Shown in pieces: positions 7,971-17,336 of a stretch of DNA of 42,087 nucleotides. The translations under genes were made by a program, and so were the position numbers. Positions within the stretch are counted from its first letter, which is position 1; the number at the start of each line of letters is the position of its first letter. The DNA lies in the IMG/VR virus record IMGVR_UViG_3300035703_000169, positions 1 through 42,087 of that record. One strand, written 5' to 3'. The notes under the pieces were generated by a model, which was not told the origin of the DNA, made no database searches, and worked only from the letters and a program-made list of their open reading frames with translations. This stretch comes from a virus.

Positions 7971-8862
7971 AAGCACCTACGGGACCGACCCGACGCCTAC
8001 CGGATCGTCTGATGCGATCTTGGTGCGCAACCTAGAAGTCACCCCGTTGCAGGCTGATGTTGTCAGCCGCGACCTGATCCGCCCCTATCTGGGCAACAGC
8101 GATCAGCTGCTGGCCAACACGCGCGTCGAGCTGACATTTGAGGTTGAGCTGGCCGGTTCCGGTACTGCCGGCACTGCTCCCGCCTACGGCCCTGTGCTGA
8201 AGGCTTGCGGCCTCTCTGAAACTGTGGTTGCCACTACCAGCGTGACCTATGCGCCGGTGAGCGCCAGCTTCAGCAGCTGCACGATCTACTTCCACAACGA
8301 CGGCATCCGCCACAAGCTGACCGGCTGCCGCGGCAGCTTCAGCGTCAACGCTGAGGTGGGCCAGATCCCGGTGATTAGCTTCACCATGACGGGCATCTAC
8401 AACGCCCCGACCGACACGGCGCTGCCCACCCCGACCTATGCCAACCAAGCTGCACCGCTGATCTTCAAGAACGGCAACACGTCGAACTTTTCGATCTTCA
8501 GCTACAGCGGCTGCCTGCAGAGCCTGAGCTTTGAGGTTGCCAATGAGGTGATCTACCGCGAGCTGGTGGGCTGCAACAAAGAGGTGCTGATCACCAACCG
8601 CGCACCCAGCGGCACAGCCGTGATCGAGGCACCCACCATTGCCACTAAGGACTTCTTCACGATCGCCAACGGTTCAACGACTGGCAGCATCACCTTCCAG
8701 CACGGCGCTACCGCTGGCAACATCGTGACGTTCACGACCGCTCAGTCCGACATCGGCAGCCCGACCTACTCTGACCAGGACGGGATCCAAATGCTGAACC
8801 TGCCTTACCTGGCGATTCCGTCCAGCGCGGGCAATGATGAACTGAGCCTCGCTTTCACCTGA
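7927..8862 (+). CDS. Major tail tube protein
   Basis: 311 aa. It has the pattern of long-tailed phage tube proteins: N-terminal LSRKRLILAKTESTYGTDPTPTGSSD, the strand pair RVELTFEVELAGSGTAGTAPAYGP before LKACGLSE, then many Thr/Ser/Gly-rich strands to the end. In this family the segment around the conserved Cys of LKACG is diagnostic. It is expected to stack as hexamers around the tape measure. A strong ribosome site precedes the ATG inside the 57-aa gene. It is the gpV position in the lambda order. Confidence 0.87.
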   Translation: MPLLSRKRLILAKTESTYGTDPTPTGSSDAILVRNLEVTPLQADVVSRDLIRPYLGNSDQLLANTRVELTFEVELAGSGTAGTAPAYGPVLKACGLSETVVATTSVTYAPVSASFSSCTIYFHNDGIRHKLTGCRGSFSVNAEVGQIPVISFTMTGIYNAPTDTALPTPTYANQAAPLIFKNGNTSNFSIFSYSGCLQSLSFEVANEVIYRELVGCNKEVLITNRAPSGTAVIEAPTIATKDFFTIANGSTTGSITFQHGATAGNIVTFTTAQSDIGSPTYSDQDGIQMLNLPYLAIPSSAGNDELSLAFT

Positions 8863-8874
8863 TAGGAGCCCTGC

Positions 8875-9234
8875 ATGGCGTTTGTTCTCAAGCAGTCCGA
8901 CACCTACACCTGGCCGGTCGCCTTTGACGTTCCCGTCGATGGCGGCCGCCACGAACGGCAAACATTCGACGGTGAGTTCAAACGCCTACCGCAGAGCAAG
9001 GTCGGCCCGATGGTGGCTGAGCTGCAGCGCCTAGAGGATCTGGGCGATCTTGATCGCATTACCGAGATCGCTGGCGAGGTGCTGGTCGGATGGTCCGGCG
9101 TCAACGATGACGCAGGCAAAGAGATCCCCTTCAGCCAGAAGGCATTAGAGCAGCTGCTTGAGGTGCCCTTCCTCGCGGTTGCGGTGCTCAAGGCTTACAT
9201 GGACAGCTTGAAGGGAGCCAAGAGAAAAAACTGA
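8875..9234 (+). CDS. Tail assembly chaperone, short form (gpG-like)
   Basis: 119 aa, with a good ribosome site (TAGGAG). The start MAFVLKQSDTYTWPVAFDVPVDGG, the block RQTFDGEFKRLPQSKV and the C-terminal EVPFLAVAVLKAYMDSL resemble the first product of the lambda G/GT pair, which coats the tape measure before the tube polymerises. The gene ends ...AGA AAA AAC TGA, which contains a perfect -1 slippery heptamer right at the stop, so a fraction of ribosomes should make the longer form. Confidence 0.85.
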   Translation: MAFVLKQSDTYTWPVAFDVPVDGGRHERQTFDGEFKRLPQSKVGPMVAELQRLEDLGDLDRITEIAGEVLVGWSGVNDDAGKEIPFSQKALEQLLEVPFLAVAVLKAYMDSLKGAKRKN

Positions 9235-9551
9235 TCGAGGCCGCTGAGTATTGGGCCGGCGGCGGCGTCATTGATGACACGCAGTCCGATGCGGCGGCCT
9301 TCGGCTTGGCGCTACCAGAGCAGCCGGCCGAGCACTTTGAGGTGTGGGAGGAGAACTGGTCGGTGGTCGAGATGTTCCTGCGATGTCAGACGCAGTGGCG
9401 AACAACGATGAACGGGCTGCTGGGCCTCGATTACGGGGCTGTGGCGTGGCTCCTTAGACTGTACGAAGTGGAAGACCCGCGTTCGCTACTGGAGGATCTG
9501 CAGGTCATGGAAGCAGCGGCACTGGTCACGATCAACAGCCGGAGCAGCTGA
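8875..9551 (+). CDS. Tail assembly chaperone, long frameshift form (gpGT-like)
   Basis: A -1 shift at 9225-9231 joins the 8875 frame to the frame ending at 9551, giving about 225 aa. The extension has no start codon of its own near the junction and begins LIEAAEYWAGGGVIDD. It contains FEVWEENWSVVEMFLRC, TQWRTTMNGLLGLDY and AVAWLLRLYEVEDP, the W...TQWR...GLDY pattern of DUF1799-type tail proteins. It stops one base before the tape measure start. The extension is thought to bind the tape measure or tube. The coordinates span both frames. Confidence 0.8.
9225..9231 (+). promoter_or_regulatory. -1 programmed frameshift site A AAA AAC
   Basis: The heptamer A AAA AAC is in register with the chaperone frame (last base of AGA, then AAA, AAC) and is followed at once by TGA. 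Slipping back one base leads into the open frame 9231-9551. Eight bases downstream GCCGC (9240-9244) can pair with GCGGC (9259-9263 or 9262-9266), a possible stimulatory hairpin. This matches the classic frameshift between lambda G and T, though lambda uses a different slippery sequence. Confidence 0.8.
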
Positions 9552-9552
9552 C

Positions 9553-11973
9553 ATGAACCTCGACGCGCTGCTGCGGATCAAGGCGGACGTTCAGGGCGAG
9601 AACAACATTCGCCGGCTGGGTAACTCCATGCAGGGCCTGCAAGGGCAGGTCAAGAACGCTGCATCTGGATTCAGCAACCTGAAAGGCGCTGTTGCCGGCT
9701 TTGGCGCAGCAATTGCAGGCAGCGCGATCGTGGGCGGCCTGTCCGCCATCGTGAAGAAGTCGATCGACGCTGGCGATGAACTGTTTAACCTGCAAGCCAA
9801 GACTGGCGTTGCGGCCAGCGCGCTGATTGGTATCGGCAACGCAGCCAAGCTGGCTGACGTGGACATGGCGACCCTTGGCAAGGGCCTAACCAAGCTGAAC
9901 ATCAATCTGGTCAAGGCAGCCGAGGGCAACGAGGATCTGGCTCGTAAGTTTCAGGCGCTTGGCGTCGAGGTAAAAGGCGCCGATGGGCAGGTCGTTTCAT
10001 CCGACAAAGCGCTGAAGCAGATTGCCGATCGCTTTGCTGACATGCCGGATGGCGCGCAGAAAGCAGCGGCTGCGGTGGCCATTTTTGGCAAGGCTGGCGC
10101 GGATCTGATTCCGCTGCTGAACGAAGGCGCGGCCAGCATGGAACAGTTCACCTACAAGGTGAGCGATGACTTTGCAGCGCGCTCTGATCTGTTCAACGAC
10201 ACGATCACCGAGCTAGGCATCAAGACGCAAGGCTTTGGGCTTGAGCTGACCGATGCGCTGCTGCCTGCGTTGCAGTCGATCCTTGAGGTGTTTGGCGAGC
10301 TGTTCGACACCAAGCAAGATTGGACAGCCTTGTTCGATGTGATCAAGGTCGGCGTGCGCAGCTTGGCAACTGTGCTGCTTGCGATGATCAAGCTGGTCGA
10401 TGAGGCTGTGCGCTTGATTGGCAGCTTCGCCAAACGTGCGCAGCTGGTCTTTTCCGGTGATTTTGCTGGCGCTAGGGCGGAAGCTGATCGTTTTGGCGAT
10501 GACTTCATGAAGCGCTTCCAGGCGAGCGTGAACCAGTTTGAGCGGCTATGGAAAGACGCGCCATCACCCGGCACAGGGATGCGTAGCGGCGGCCGAGGCA
10601 TGGCGCTGGACACTGCTGCAGCCGATCGTGAACGCGAAGCAGCTGCACGCAAAGCAGCAGCTGAAGCCAAGCGCGCCGCCAGCGAGCAGGAACGGCTAGA
10701 GCAGCGGCGTTACGACCTTGGCCAGCAAGCGCTCGACCTGCAGGAGCAGTTACGCCGCAGCGTGGAAGATGTGAATGCAGCCTATGAAGGGGTCGGCGCC
10801 AATCCGACCACGCAGCTGTTCTTGCAGCGCGACGCAGCGATTACCGACAACAACCGCCAGGTGGATGAGCTGACCCGCAAGGTGGTGCAGCTTGTGCGCG
10901 ACGTGAACGCAGCTGGCGGTCAGATCGATGTGAAGCCCTTTGAGGAGCTGATCAACACGCTGTCAGCCAGCAATGTGGCTTTAGCAGACAAGGAATACCT
11001 GCAGGGCTTGAAAGACCTGCTTCCATCGCTTGATGAGTACGACGCCAAGATTAAAGAAGTCTCGCGCGGCAAGACTGAGCTAACCGAGCTGGAAAAGCTC
11101 AACGCTCAGATCAACCTGTTGCAGCTGGACATTCTTGCTCAGACCAACCCAGCGCTAGCTGAGCAAATCAACCTGCTGCGTGAACGCGCCAAGGCGCTTG
11201 ATGATGCGACTGCAAAGCAAGAGAAGGAAAGCAAGAGCTTTGGCACACAGTTCAAAGAATCGTTCAAGCAGGCTTACGACGCCGCCACTAACCTCGGCGC
11301 CAACCTTGCAAGCATTGCTAGCAATGGCATCGACGGTCTGACGAACGCGATTGTTGAGTTTGCATCCACTGGCAAAGCAGCGTTCAAGGAGTTCGCCGCG
11401 TCGGTGTTGAAAGATATCGGCGCGATGCTGATTAAGTTCGCCATCTTCCAAGCCGCAAAAGCTGCTTTAGGTTTTTTTGCCAACGGTGGCGTTGGCGGCA
11501 CAGATTCAGCTGGCAATCAAGTGCCTAACATCATGGGCTTTGCCACCGGCGGCGTGATGTCCAACAACGTCGTCCCCATGCGGCGCTACGCAAGCGGTGG
11601 CATTGCACGTTCGCCCGAAATGGCCATCTACGGCGAGCGCGGCCCCGAGGCTTATGTGCCTCTGCCCGATGGCCGCAGTATCCCGGTCAAGCTGCGCACT
11701 GATGCGCTGAACCGCTACCGGCCAGCAGGCGCAATGGGCGGCGTAGCTACTGATGGTGGCGAAGGCGGCGATGGCATGAGCGCACCACGTGGCGGCGGCG
11801 CCATTGACGTGCGCTACGAAAGCACCGTGATCAACAACGTCGAGTACGTGACCGCTGAGCAGTTCCGCGCAGGCATTCAGCGAGCCGCAACCGAGGGCGC
11901 TCAGCGCGGCACGCAGAACACGCTCAAACGGCTGCAGCAGTCGCCTGCAACGCGCCGGAAGGTTGGCATCTGA
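9553..11973 (+). CDS. Tail tape measure protein
   Basis: 806 aa, the tail-length ruler, also involved in DNA passage into the host. N-terminal coiled coil (GENNIRRLGNSMQGLQGQVKNA) is followed by a hydrophobic segment (residues about 45-67). Repeated TMP-type blocks then appear (DELFNLQAKTGVAASALIGI, FGKAGADLIPLLNEG). The central part is an Ala/Lys/Glu-rich coil, and the C-terminus carries the lambda-type end MAIYGERGPEAYVPLPDGRS. Its size predicts a moderately long tail by the usual ruler relation. It starts right after the chaperone long form, as expected. Confidence 0.93.
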   Translation: MNLDALLRIKADVQGENNIRRLGNSMQGLQGQVKNAASGFSNLKGAVAGFGAAIAGSAIVGGLSAIVKKSIDAGDELFNLQAKTGVAASALIGIGNAAKLADVDMATLGKGLTKLNINLVKAAEGNEDLARKFQALGVEVKGADGQVVSSDKALKQIADRFADMPDGAQKAAAAVAIFGKAGADLIPLLNEGAASMEQFTYKVSDDFAARSDLFNDTITELGIKTQGFGLELTDALLPALQSILEVFGELFDTKQDWTALFDVIKVGVRSLATVLLAMIKLVDEAVRLIGSFAKRAQLVFSGDFAGARAEADRFGDDFMKRFQASVNQFERLWKDAPSPGTGMRSGGRGMALDTAAADREREAAARKAAAEAKRAASEQERLEQRRYDLGQQALDLQEQLRRSVEDVNAAYEGVGANPTTQLFLQRDAAITDNNRQVDELTRKVVQLVRDVNAAGGQIDVKPFEELINTLSASNVALADKEYLQGLKDLLPSLDEYDAKIKEVSRGKTELTELEKLNAQINLLQLDILAQTNPALAEQINLLRERAKALDDATAKQEKESKSFGTQFKESFKQAYDAATNLGANLASIASNGIDGLTNAIVEFASTGKAAFKEFAASVLKDIGAMLIKFAIFQAAKAALGFFANGGVGGTDSAGNQVPNIMGFATGGVMSNNVVPMRRYASGGIARSPEMAIYGERGPEAYVPLPDGRSIPVKLRTDALNRYRPAGAMGGVATDGGEGGDGMSAPRGGGAIDVRYESTVINNVEYVTAEQFRAGIQRAATEGAQRGTQNTLKRLQQSPATRRKVGI

Positions 11974-12440
11974 TGGAACTAGCGATCGGCAATTACCTGA
12001 CGCTCAAGAGCCGCAGCGGTGATCGAGTCTTCAGGTTCCAGAACTTCCACATCAACGCCACTGCAACGCACGCAGGTCAGACTTACAACTTCCTGCCGTT
12101 TGGCTTTTCCGGCGTCAGCATCAACCGCACCGGCGACAACACCGAGGCCAGCCTGGTGCTGCCCAACAACAAGCTCAGCCGCGACTGGGCGATCAGTGCG
12201 GTAAACAACCGCTGGCTGGCAACGGTACTGGTGATGGCCTTAAACCCTGATGACGCAAGCCAGGCCACGGTGATGCACCAGTACGTGGGCCAGGTTGCGG
12301 CGGGCAACTGGGATGAAGCCAGCCTGCAGCTGGCGCTCAACACTGTGCTCGATGCGGTTGGCGCGGATGTGCCGATGCGGCGGCTGACGCAATCACTGGT
12401 GGGAGCATTGCCGATCAGCAGCAATGTCCGACTGTCTTGA
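11973..12440 (+). CDS. Minor tail protein (gpL-like)
   Basis: 155 aa tail-tip protein directly after the tape measure. Pattern: ATHAGQTYNFLPFGFSGVSI, then TEASLVLPNNKLSRDW, then VGQVAAGNWDEASLQLALN, and a C-terminus VPMRRLTQSLVGALPIS. The last motif corresponds to the conserved end of gpL-like/DUF2163-like proteins, which fold as a tube-like domain at the tail tip. Lambda gpL binds an iron-sulfur cluster at its C-terminus, but here the cysteines for it are absent. The start overlaps the tape measure stop; the end overlaps the next gene by 17 bases. Confidence 0.6.
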   Translation: MELAIGNYLTLKSRSGDRVFRFQNFHINATATHAGQTYNFLPFGFSGVSINRTGDNTEASLVLPNNKLSRDWAISAVNNRWLATVLVMALNPDDASQATVMHQYVGQVAAGNWDEASLQLALNTVLDAVGADVPMRRLTQSLVGALPISSNVRLS

Positions 12441-12792
12441 TCTGGTCGGCCTGCGATACCGGCTGGGAGCTGACGGGACCGATGGTGAAATCGACTGCAT
12501 CCATCTGGTGTATGAAGTGCTGCGGCGGCTTGACATCGCAACGCCGAGGTTCAGACCTGAGTGGTACGAAGCAACGCCGCGGATCATCGCACGCGATCTG
12601 GTGCGATGGGGGAAACGTATTGCAGTGCCTGCCTACGATGGTGACGTGCTTCTGCTACGGCAGCAGCGGACAGCCTTTGGTGTGACATGGCAGACGGGCA
12701 TCCTCTACATCAACCACCAGCTGGAAAGGGTCGCATGGTGCCCGGTGTCCGCCGTCACCGCTTACCACTGCTTCCGTTCGAGAGGGAGCTGA
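12424..12792 (+). CDS. NlpC/P60-like tail assembly protein (gpK-like), active site probably incomplete
   Basis: 122 aa. The motif EIDCIHLVYEVL (Cys25) and the strand YDGDVLLL followed by WQTGILYIN correspond to the DCxxLV, GDLxLF and HVGIYL elements of NlpC/P60 cysteine peptidases found at the tips of long-tailed phages. The His that normally precedes VGIYL appears as Gln (Q-T-G-I), so the catalytic pair may be broken. Only the NlpC part of lambda gpK is present, without the metallopeptidase half. The last 58 bases overlap the J-like gene. Confidence 0.65.
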   Translation: MSDCLDLVGLRYRLGADGTDGEIDCIHLVYEVLRRLDIATPRFRPEWYEATPRIIARDLVRWGKRIAVPAYDGDVLLLRQQRTAFGVTWQTGILYINHQLERVAWCPVSAVTAYHCFRSRGS

Positions 12793-15700
12793 TCAAGGCG
12801 CTCGGCTGCACCGAGGAGCAGTATCGATTTTTTGCTGCGCAGGCTGAATGGCGCAGCCGCGTGCGGCCTGCCGGGTATGAGCACATCCCGGACGTGCGGA
12901 TGGATCCGCTGACTGTCAGCATCATCAGCCTCGTCATTGGTGTTGCCAGCTCGGTAGCGAGCTTCCTGTTGACTCCCAAGCCGCGAATGCCATCGGCTGA
13001 TCGCGGTGGCCAGCGGATGCTGTCGGACAGGAGGGGTGCTACGGCATTCGGCGCGACCTCGGGCTTCGACAGTCAGGCCGAGGTGGCGGATTACGGCGAG
13101 CCTGTGCCGATCATCTTCGGCCGTTACACCGGAGCAACCGGCGGCGTGTTGGCAGCCCCCAAGCTGGTGTGGTCGCGTGCGTTCAGCTATGGCACACAGC
13201 AGGGCGTCAAGCTGCTGATGGCTGTTGGCGAAGCTGGCCGGCAGGAGTCTGCCAATGGCATCGTTCGCCCAGATCTGCAGGGCATCTTCCTAGGCACTTC
13301 ACCGCTTGATGCGGCGTTCGCCCACACCTTCGCGTTCTACTGGCGCAGCCGTTCACGCGAGGGCAGCTCACGCCTGCTGGCTGAAACCCTGCGTTATGGT
13401 ACCCGAGGTGGTGCCGCTACCGGCGACCCGCAGGACCGCGACGATGTGTTCCTGTGCCCCACCAGCGAAAGCCAGAACGACACTGGCTTCTGCATGGCGT
13501 ATTCACCCAGCGCTAACGTTGAGTTCGGCTGCTATGCGCCGATCTACAACGGCACCGACTACCGGGTCAATTTTCGGATCATCCCGCTGCAGTCAGTTCC
13601 TGACGCTGAAGACGACCCTGGCGCACAGATCGGCAGCGAACGCGCCAAGATCACCGGCACCGACAACGACCGCGTTAATCCCACGCAGTCGGGTGCCATG
13701 CAGGATCTTGGCCAGCGTGGTGTTGGCCGCGGCTACAGCCGACGCATGGGGCTGGTGGCGCTGAACGGTCAACCCGTGAGCGGCGTCAAAGACAAGCGCA
13801 CAGTGGCCGTAGGTGATCGCGTCACCTTCCAGATCTCTGGCAGGCAGATCCCTGAAAACTTCTACTACAACCAGTCGTATCAGACCGTAAAGGTCGATGA
13901 CATTAACAACGAGCTGAACAGTCAGCGTGCGGCTGCTGACGGCCAGCTGCAGCTCGGTGAGACCTTCATGATCGGCTACACCTTATGGAAGGTGGTCGAT
14001 CGCACTGCCGGCATCTGGGATGAAGGCCGCGACGTGACGGTGACGCTTGAGTGCATCGAGTTGCTGTCACCGCGTGCAGATCGCAAGCAGATCGGCCTGA
14101 TCGGGCCGGACATGCTGACCCGCAACTATCTCAGCGATAACGCCACCAACTTCCATGCACCGCCGGAGTGGTATCCGCTGGTGAAGGCGCAGATCGGCAT
14201 CGTGCGCAATGCTCGGCCGTGTGATGCAACCGAGATCGGCATCAAAAGCCAGGTGTGGAATCAGGCCAACGGGCTGTGCAACTTCTCCAGCCTGATCTCG
14301 CCAAACGATCTGGTCCGCGCCGACAAAAATCGCGTGGCGATCAGCAGCGGCACGATGACGCTGTACTTCCGTCGCACGTCAGTATTCACGCTGCAGCTGC
14401 GCCCAGCTGGCCGGGATAACGACGGCAACGAATACGAATGGGAGCCGCTGCGGCTTGCCTTCTGCGTGACTGGCGAGCAGCCGGTGGATCAGTTCAATTT
14501 CATCCGGCTGATGCACCCGCAGCGTGCCAGCTATGAGTTCCGCATGGTGCCACGCAGCGGCGCTGATGTGATCCAGAGCCTCGATGATGAGGCAGATGTC
14601 TGGCAGCTCGATGCACGCTCCGTCACGGGTGAGCGGGCCACGCTGACGCAGGTGATCGATTCGCGTTACGGCACCTTCGTGGTCAACTCCGTGGGGCGCC
14701 TGGTCAGGCGGCAAGAGATCATCTTCAACGAGGAGATGGCAACCGGCCCGGTGAGCGGCGGCGTCATCCAGTCATTCAACACGCCGACAGCGGCAACGAT
14801 CGTTGATTACTTGCCGCAATCGAGCGAGTTTGATCAGAGGTTCTACCGCCAGGCGTGGAGCTTTGAGGTCTTCGGCAATGCCAACAACCGATCCATCGGT
14901 GCCCAGCGCACGGTCAAGATCAGCGAGACCGTAGGCGCCAAGGGCACGCTGGTGGTATCGGTCACTGCCACCGTCAGGCAGGTTTCCTCCGGGTTCCCCG
15001 ACACGGTGAAAAAGATCTGGACGTGGCCAACGGTCGTTGTTTCGCAGGAGGAGTCCACCGGCGTCTGGGTGGTGGGCGACACCGCCCGCGATTTCGTCAG
15101 CATCAGCGCTGAAAACTTGTTCGGTGATCTGATCAACGGTGCAGACCGCGTGGCAGCCGTCTTCAGCATTGATGCGCTGAAGAACGTCTACGTGTCGCCG
15201 GCGCAGTCCGGCGCTCGCATCTTTGAGTCCACCAGCCAGCTGGCTGACGTGAGCCACTACAGCAACCTGATCAACCGATCGAACGCCAGCTCACCTGAGC
15301 ATCAGATCACCTACGTGAACGAGATGGTGGCCAATGAGCGGACACCCAAGTACGAAAACCTCACGATGGCCGGCCTGGCGCTGAAGGCATCGCGCACATA
15401 CGCCTCGCTCGATCAGATCCGTGTGTGGCTGGCTGATGGCCTGCCCGTGCAGCGCTTTCACCCGGATGAAGCCGGTACGTTCGGCCCCAGCAACCTGTTC
15501 TGTGATCTGGTCTACTACCTGCTGACAGACAAGACCGCAGGCGCTGGTGAGCTGATCTCGCCCGAGCTGATTAAGACGGAGGACTTTGCCGACACAGCCA
15601 AATTCCTGCGCCGCAACGACCTGTTCTTTGATGGTGCCATCAGCGCCCCGACGAACATCCGCCAGTTCATTGCGGACACCGCGCCATTCTTCCTGTGCAA

Positions 15701-16496
15701 CTTCGTGATCGCTGACGGTAAGTTCAGCCTGGTGCCAGCGCTGCCGACCACGCGCGGCGGGAACATCAGCACGGAGGCAGTGCCAATCAGCGGCCTGTTC
15801 ACCAGCGGCAACATCATCGAGGAAAGCTTCGAGATCGAGTACCTCTCCAGCGAGGAGCGCAACGACTTTCAGGCTGTTGTGCGCTACCGCGAAGAACGCA
15901 AGAACCAGCTGCCGCAAGAGCGGACGCTGAATGTGCGGTGGAACAAAGCGCGAGCGGCAGACGACCGCATCGAAACCTTCGACCTGACGCAATACTGCAC
16001 CAGCAAGAATCACGCAGCGCTGGTCGCTAAATACTTCATGAGCCTGCGGCGCCGCGTGACGCACACGGTGCGGTTCAAGACCAGCCCCTACGGCCTGCAG
16101 CTGGCGCCCGGTTCGTTCATCCGCGTGGTGACAGAGGCCAGCCCCTACTCCGGCGCCAACAACGGCATCGTGGATGAAGAAGGCGCGATCACAGCAGCCA
16201 ATCCGCTGGATGATGGCACCTACTCAGTCATCTACTACAAGCCCGGCGCACCGGACGTGGACGAGGGCTCGCTGGTGGTGGTCAACGGCCGCACCACGCA
16301 GGAGCGGCTCTATGGCGCTGTGTTCAGCGTGGTGAACGCCAGCACCTCCAGCAATGTCTACATGATCGAGCAGCTGACGCTTGATCAAGATGGCATGGTG
16401 CAGATCAGCGCCACCGAGTTCCCGACTGACTCTGGCTACAGTTCCCTTATGGCGCAGGATGTCCTGTCTGGCACTGCCTTTGTCGTGGAGGGCTGA
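12735..16496 (+). CDS. Tail tip/host-specificity protein (gpJ-like)
   Basis: About 1253 aa, the largest protein here. I choose ATG 12735 because GGAAAGGG lies just upstream; an ATG 48 bases earlier is in frame but would overlap the NlpC-like gene by 106 bases. Near residues 57-80 is a hydrophobic segment (DPLTVSIISLVIGVASSVASFLL), followed by ADYGEPVPIIFGRYTGATGG, the conserved lead of J-type central tail proteins. The middle is Gly/Asn-rich beta structure; late blocks such as FLCNFVIADGKFSLVPALP are typical of the J-family hub. It is expected to form the tail-tip trimer that contacts the host. Confidence 0.82.
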   Translation: MVPGVRRHRLPLLPFERELIKALGCTEEQYRFFAAQAEWRSRVRPAGYEHIPDVRMDPLTVSIISLVIGVASSVASFLLTPKPRMPSADRGGQRMLSDRRGATAFGATSGFDSQAEVADYGEPVPIIFGRYTGATGGVLAAPKLVWSRAFSYGTQQGVKLLMAVGEAGRQESANGIVRPDLQGIFLGTSPLDAAFAHTFAFYWRSRSREGSSRLLAETLRYGTRGGAATGDPQDRDDVFLCPTSESQNDTGFCMAYSPSANVEFGCYAPIYNGTDYRVNFRIIPLQSVPDAEDDPGAQIGSERAKITGTDNDRVNPTQSGAMQDLGQRGVGRGYSRRMGLVALNGQPVSGVKDKRTVAVGDRVTFQISGRQIPENFYYNQSYQTVKVDDINNELNSQRAAADGQLQLGETFMIGYTLWKVVDRTAGIWDEGRDVTVTLECIELLSPRADRKQIGLIGPDMLTRNYLSDNATNFHAPPEWYPLVKAQIGIVRNARPCDATEIGIKSQVWNQANGLCNFSSLISPNDLVRADKNRVAISSGTMTLYFRRTSVFTLQLRPAGRDNDGNEYEWEPLRLAFCVTGEQPVDQFNFIRLMHPQRASYEFRMVPRSGADVIQSLDDEADVWQLDARSVTGERATLTQVIDSRYGTFVVNSVGRLVRRQEIIFNEEMATGPVSGGVIQSFNTPTAATIVDYLPQSSEFDQRFYRQAWSFEVFGNANNRSIGAQRTVKISETVGAKGTLVVSVTATVRQVSSGFPDTVKKIWTWPTVVVSQEESTGVWVVGDTARDFVSISAENLFGDLINGADRVAAVFSIDALKNVYVSPAQSGARIFESTSQLADVSHYSNLINRSNASSPEHQITYVNEMVANERTPKYENLTMAGLALKASRTYASLDQIRVWLADGLPVQRFHPDEAGTFGPSNLFCDLVYYLLTDKTAGAGELISPELIKTEDFADTAKFLRRNDLFFDGAISAPTNIRQFIADTAPFFLCNFVIADGKFSLVPALPTTRGGNISTEAVPISGLFTSGNIIEESFEIEYLSSEERNDFQAVVRYREERKNQLPQERTLNVRWNKARAADDRIETFDLTQYCTSKNHAALVAKYFMSLRRRVTHTVRFKTSPYGLQLAPGSFIRVVTEASPYSGANNGIVDEEGAITAANPLDDGTYSVIYYKPGAPDVDEGSLVVVNGRTTQERLYGAVFSVVNASTSSNVYMIEQLTLDQDGMVQISATEFPTDSGYSSLMAQDVLSGTAFVVEG

Positions 16497-16498
16497 TC

Positions 16499-16885
16499 GT
16501 GGACTTTCCCAACCTCGTGCCATCCAGCAGGGCGTTCGATGCCGGCGACTATCCGGTGAAGACGTTCAAGTCGCAGAACGGCTCTGAGGTTCGCCTGCTC
16601 TACGGCAGCCGTCGCACCGGCATGACGCTGAGCCTCACTTACGACAACATCCCGGACGCAAGGGCCGAGAATTTCGTGCAGCACTACATCGAGATGCGCG
16701 GCACTTACAAAACGTTCGAGCTTGAGGACACAGAAGAAGGCGCCCGCACTGGCTGGCAGGGCGAGCGTCGCACGCTTGGAGCATTCGCGTGGGGCAACCT
16801 GTGGCGTTATGCAGAGCCGCCAGCACTGCAAAGCGTGAAGCCTGGCCGCAGCAGCGTGCAGGTGAAGCTGGTTGCTGTTCTCTAA
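16499..16885 (+). CDS. Tail-associated protein, conserved in cyanophage-like tails
   Basis: 128 aa, GTG start two bases after the J-like stop. The layout FPNLVPSSRAFDAGDYPVKT, then FKSQNGSEVRLLYGSRRTGM, LSLTYDNIPDARAENFVQHY and RGTYKTFEL is one I recall from tail modules of phages infecting marine and freshwater Synechococcus. Its function is not established. The strand-rich structure and location after the tail tip suggest a small baseplate or fibre-adaptor subunit. Confidence 0.65.
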   Translation: MDFPNLVPSSRAFDAGDYPVKTFKSQNGSEVRLLYGSRRTGMTLSLTYDNIPDARAENFVQHYIEMRGTYKTFELEDTEEGARTGWQGERRTLGAFAWGNLWRYAEPPALQSVKPGRSSVQVKLVAVL

Positions 16886-16907
16886 GATGGCCACAGGAGG
16901 CTGACCC

Positions 16908-17336
16908 ATGGCAAAGGCTTACACCGGCAGGGATGGCCGCCTCGTCTTCAAAGGCGATGTGATGGTGAAGGTCGCCAACTGGTCGCTTGAGACCCAGCTG
17001 GAGATGCTGGACATCACCACACTGGGCGACTCACACCGCCGGTTTAAGCCGGGTGTGCTGGCCTACTCCGGCAGCGCAACACTGCTGTATTACAAGTCGG
17101 CCAGCCGTAACGATGCTTCGCGGATCCTGCGCGAGATCATCAACACCGATGCAGATGGCATTGCCGACAACGCAGATGTTGCGATGCGGCTGCGCTTTGT
17201 CGATGGCGACATCCTGAACGAGATTGCCTTCCAGGCTTTCATCACCAGCGCCAGCATCGCTGCATCCGTTGGCGAGGTGGTCTCTGCACAGATCTCCTTC
17301 CAAGTCGATGGGCCGCTCACAACGGTGACGATCTGA
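16908..17336 (+). CDS. Tail tube-like protein, single domain
   Basis: 142 aa, preceded by a strong AGGAGG ribosome site. The block KVANWSLETQLEMLDITTLG, then GVLAYSGSATLLYYK, and the ending VGEVVSAQISFQVDGPL follow the tube-protein fold (two sheets with a long loop and a closing strand pair). The segment LDITTLGDSHRRFKPGVLAYSG closely resembles one in the next protein, indicating paralogy. Located after the tail tip rather than before the chaperone, so it is probably a tip or fibre-base ring rather than the main tube. Confidence 0.6.
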   Translation: MAKAYTGRDGRLVFKGDVMVKVANWSLETQLEMLDITTLGDSHRRFKPGVLAYSGSATLLYYKSASRNDASRILREIINTDADGIADNADVAMRLRFVDGDILNEIAFQAFITSASIAASVGEVVSAQISFQVDGPLTTVTI

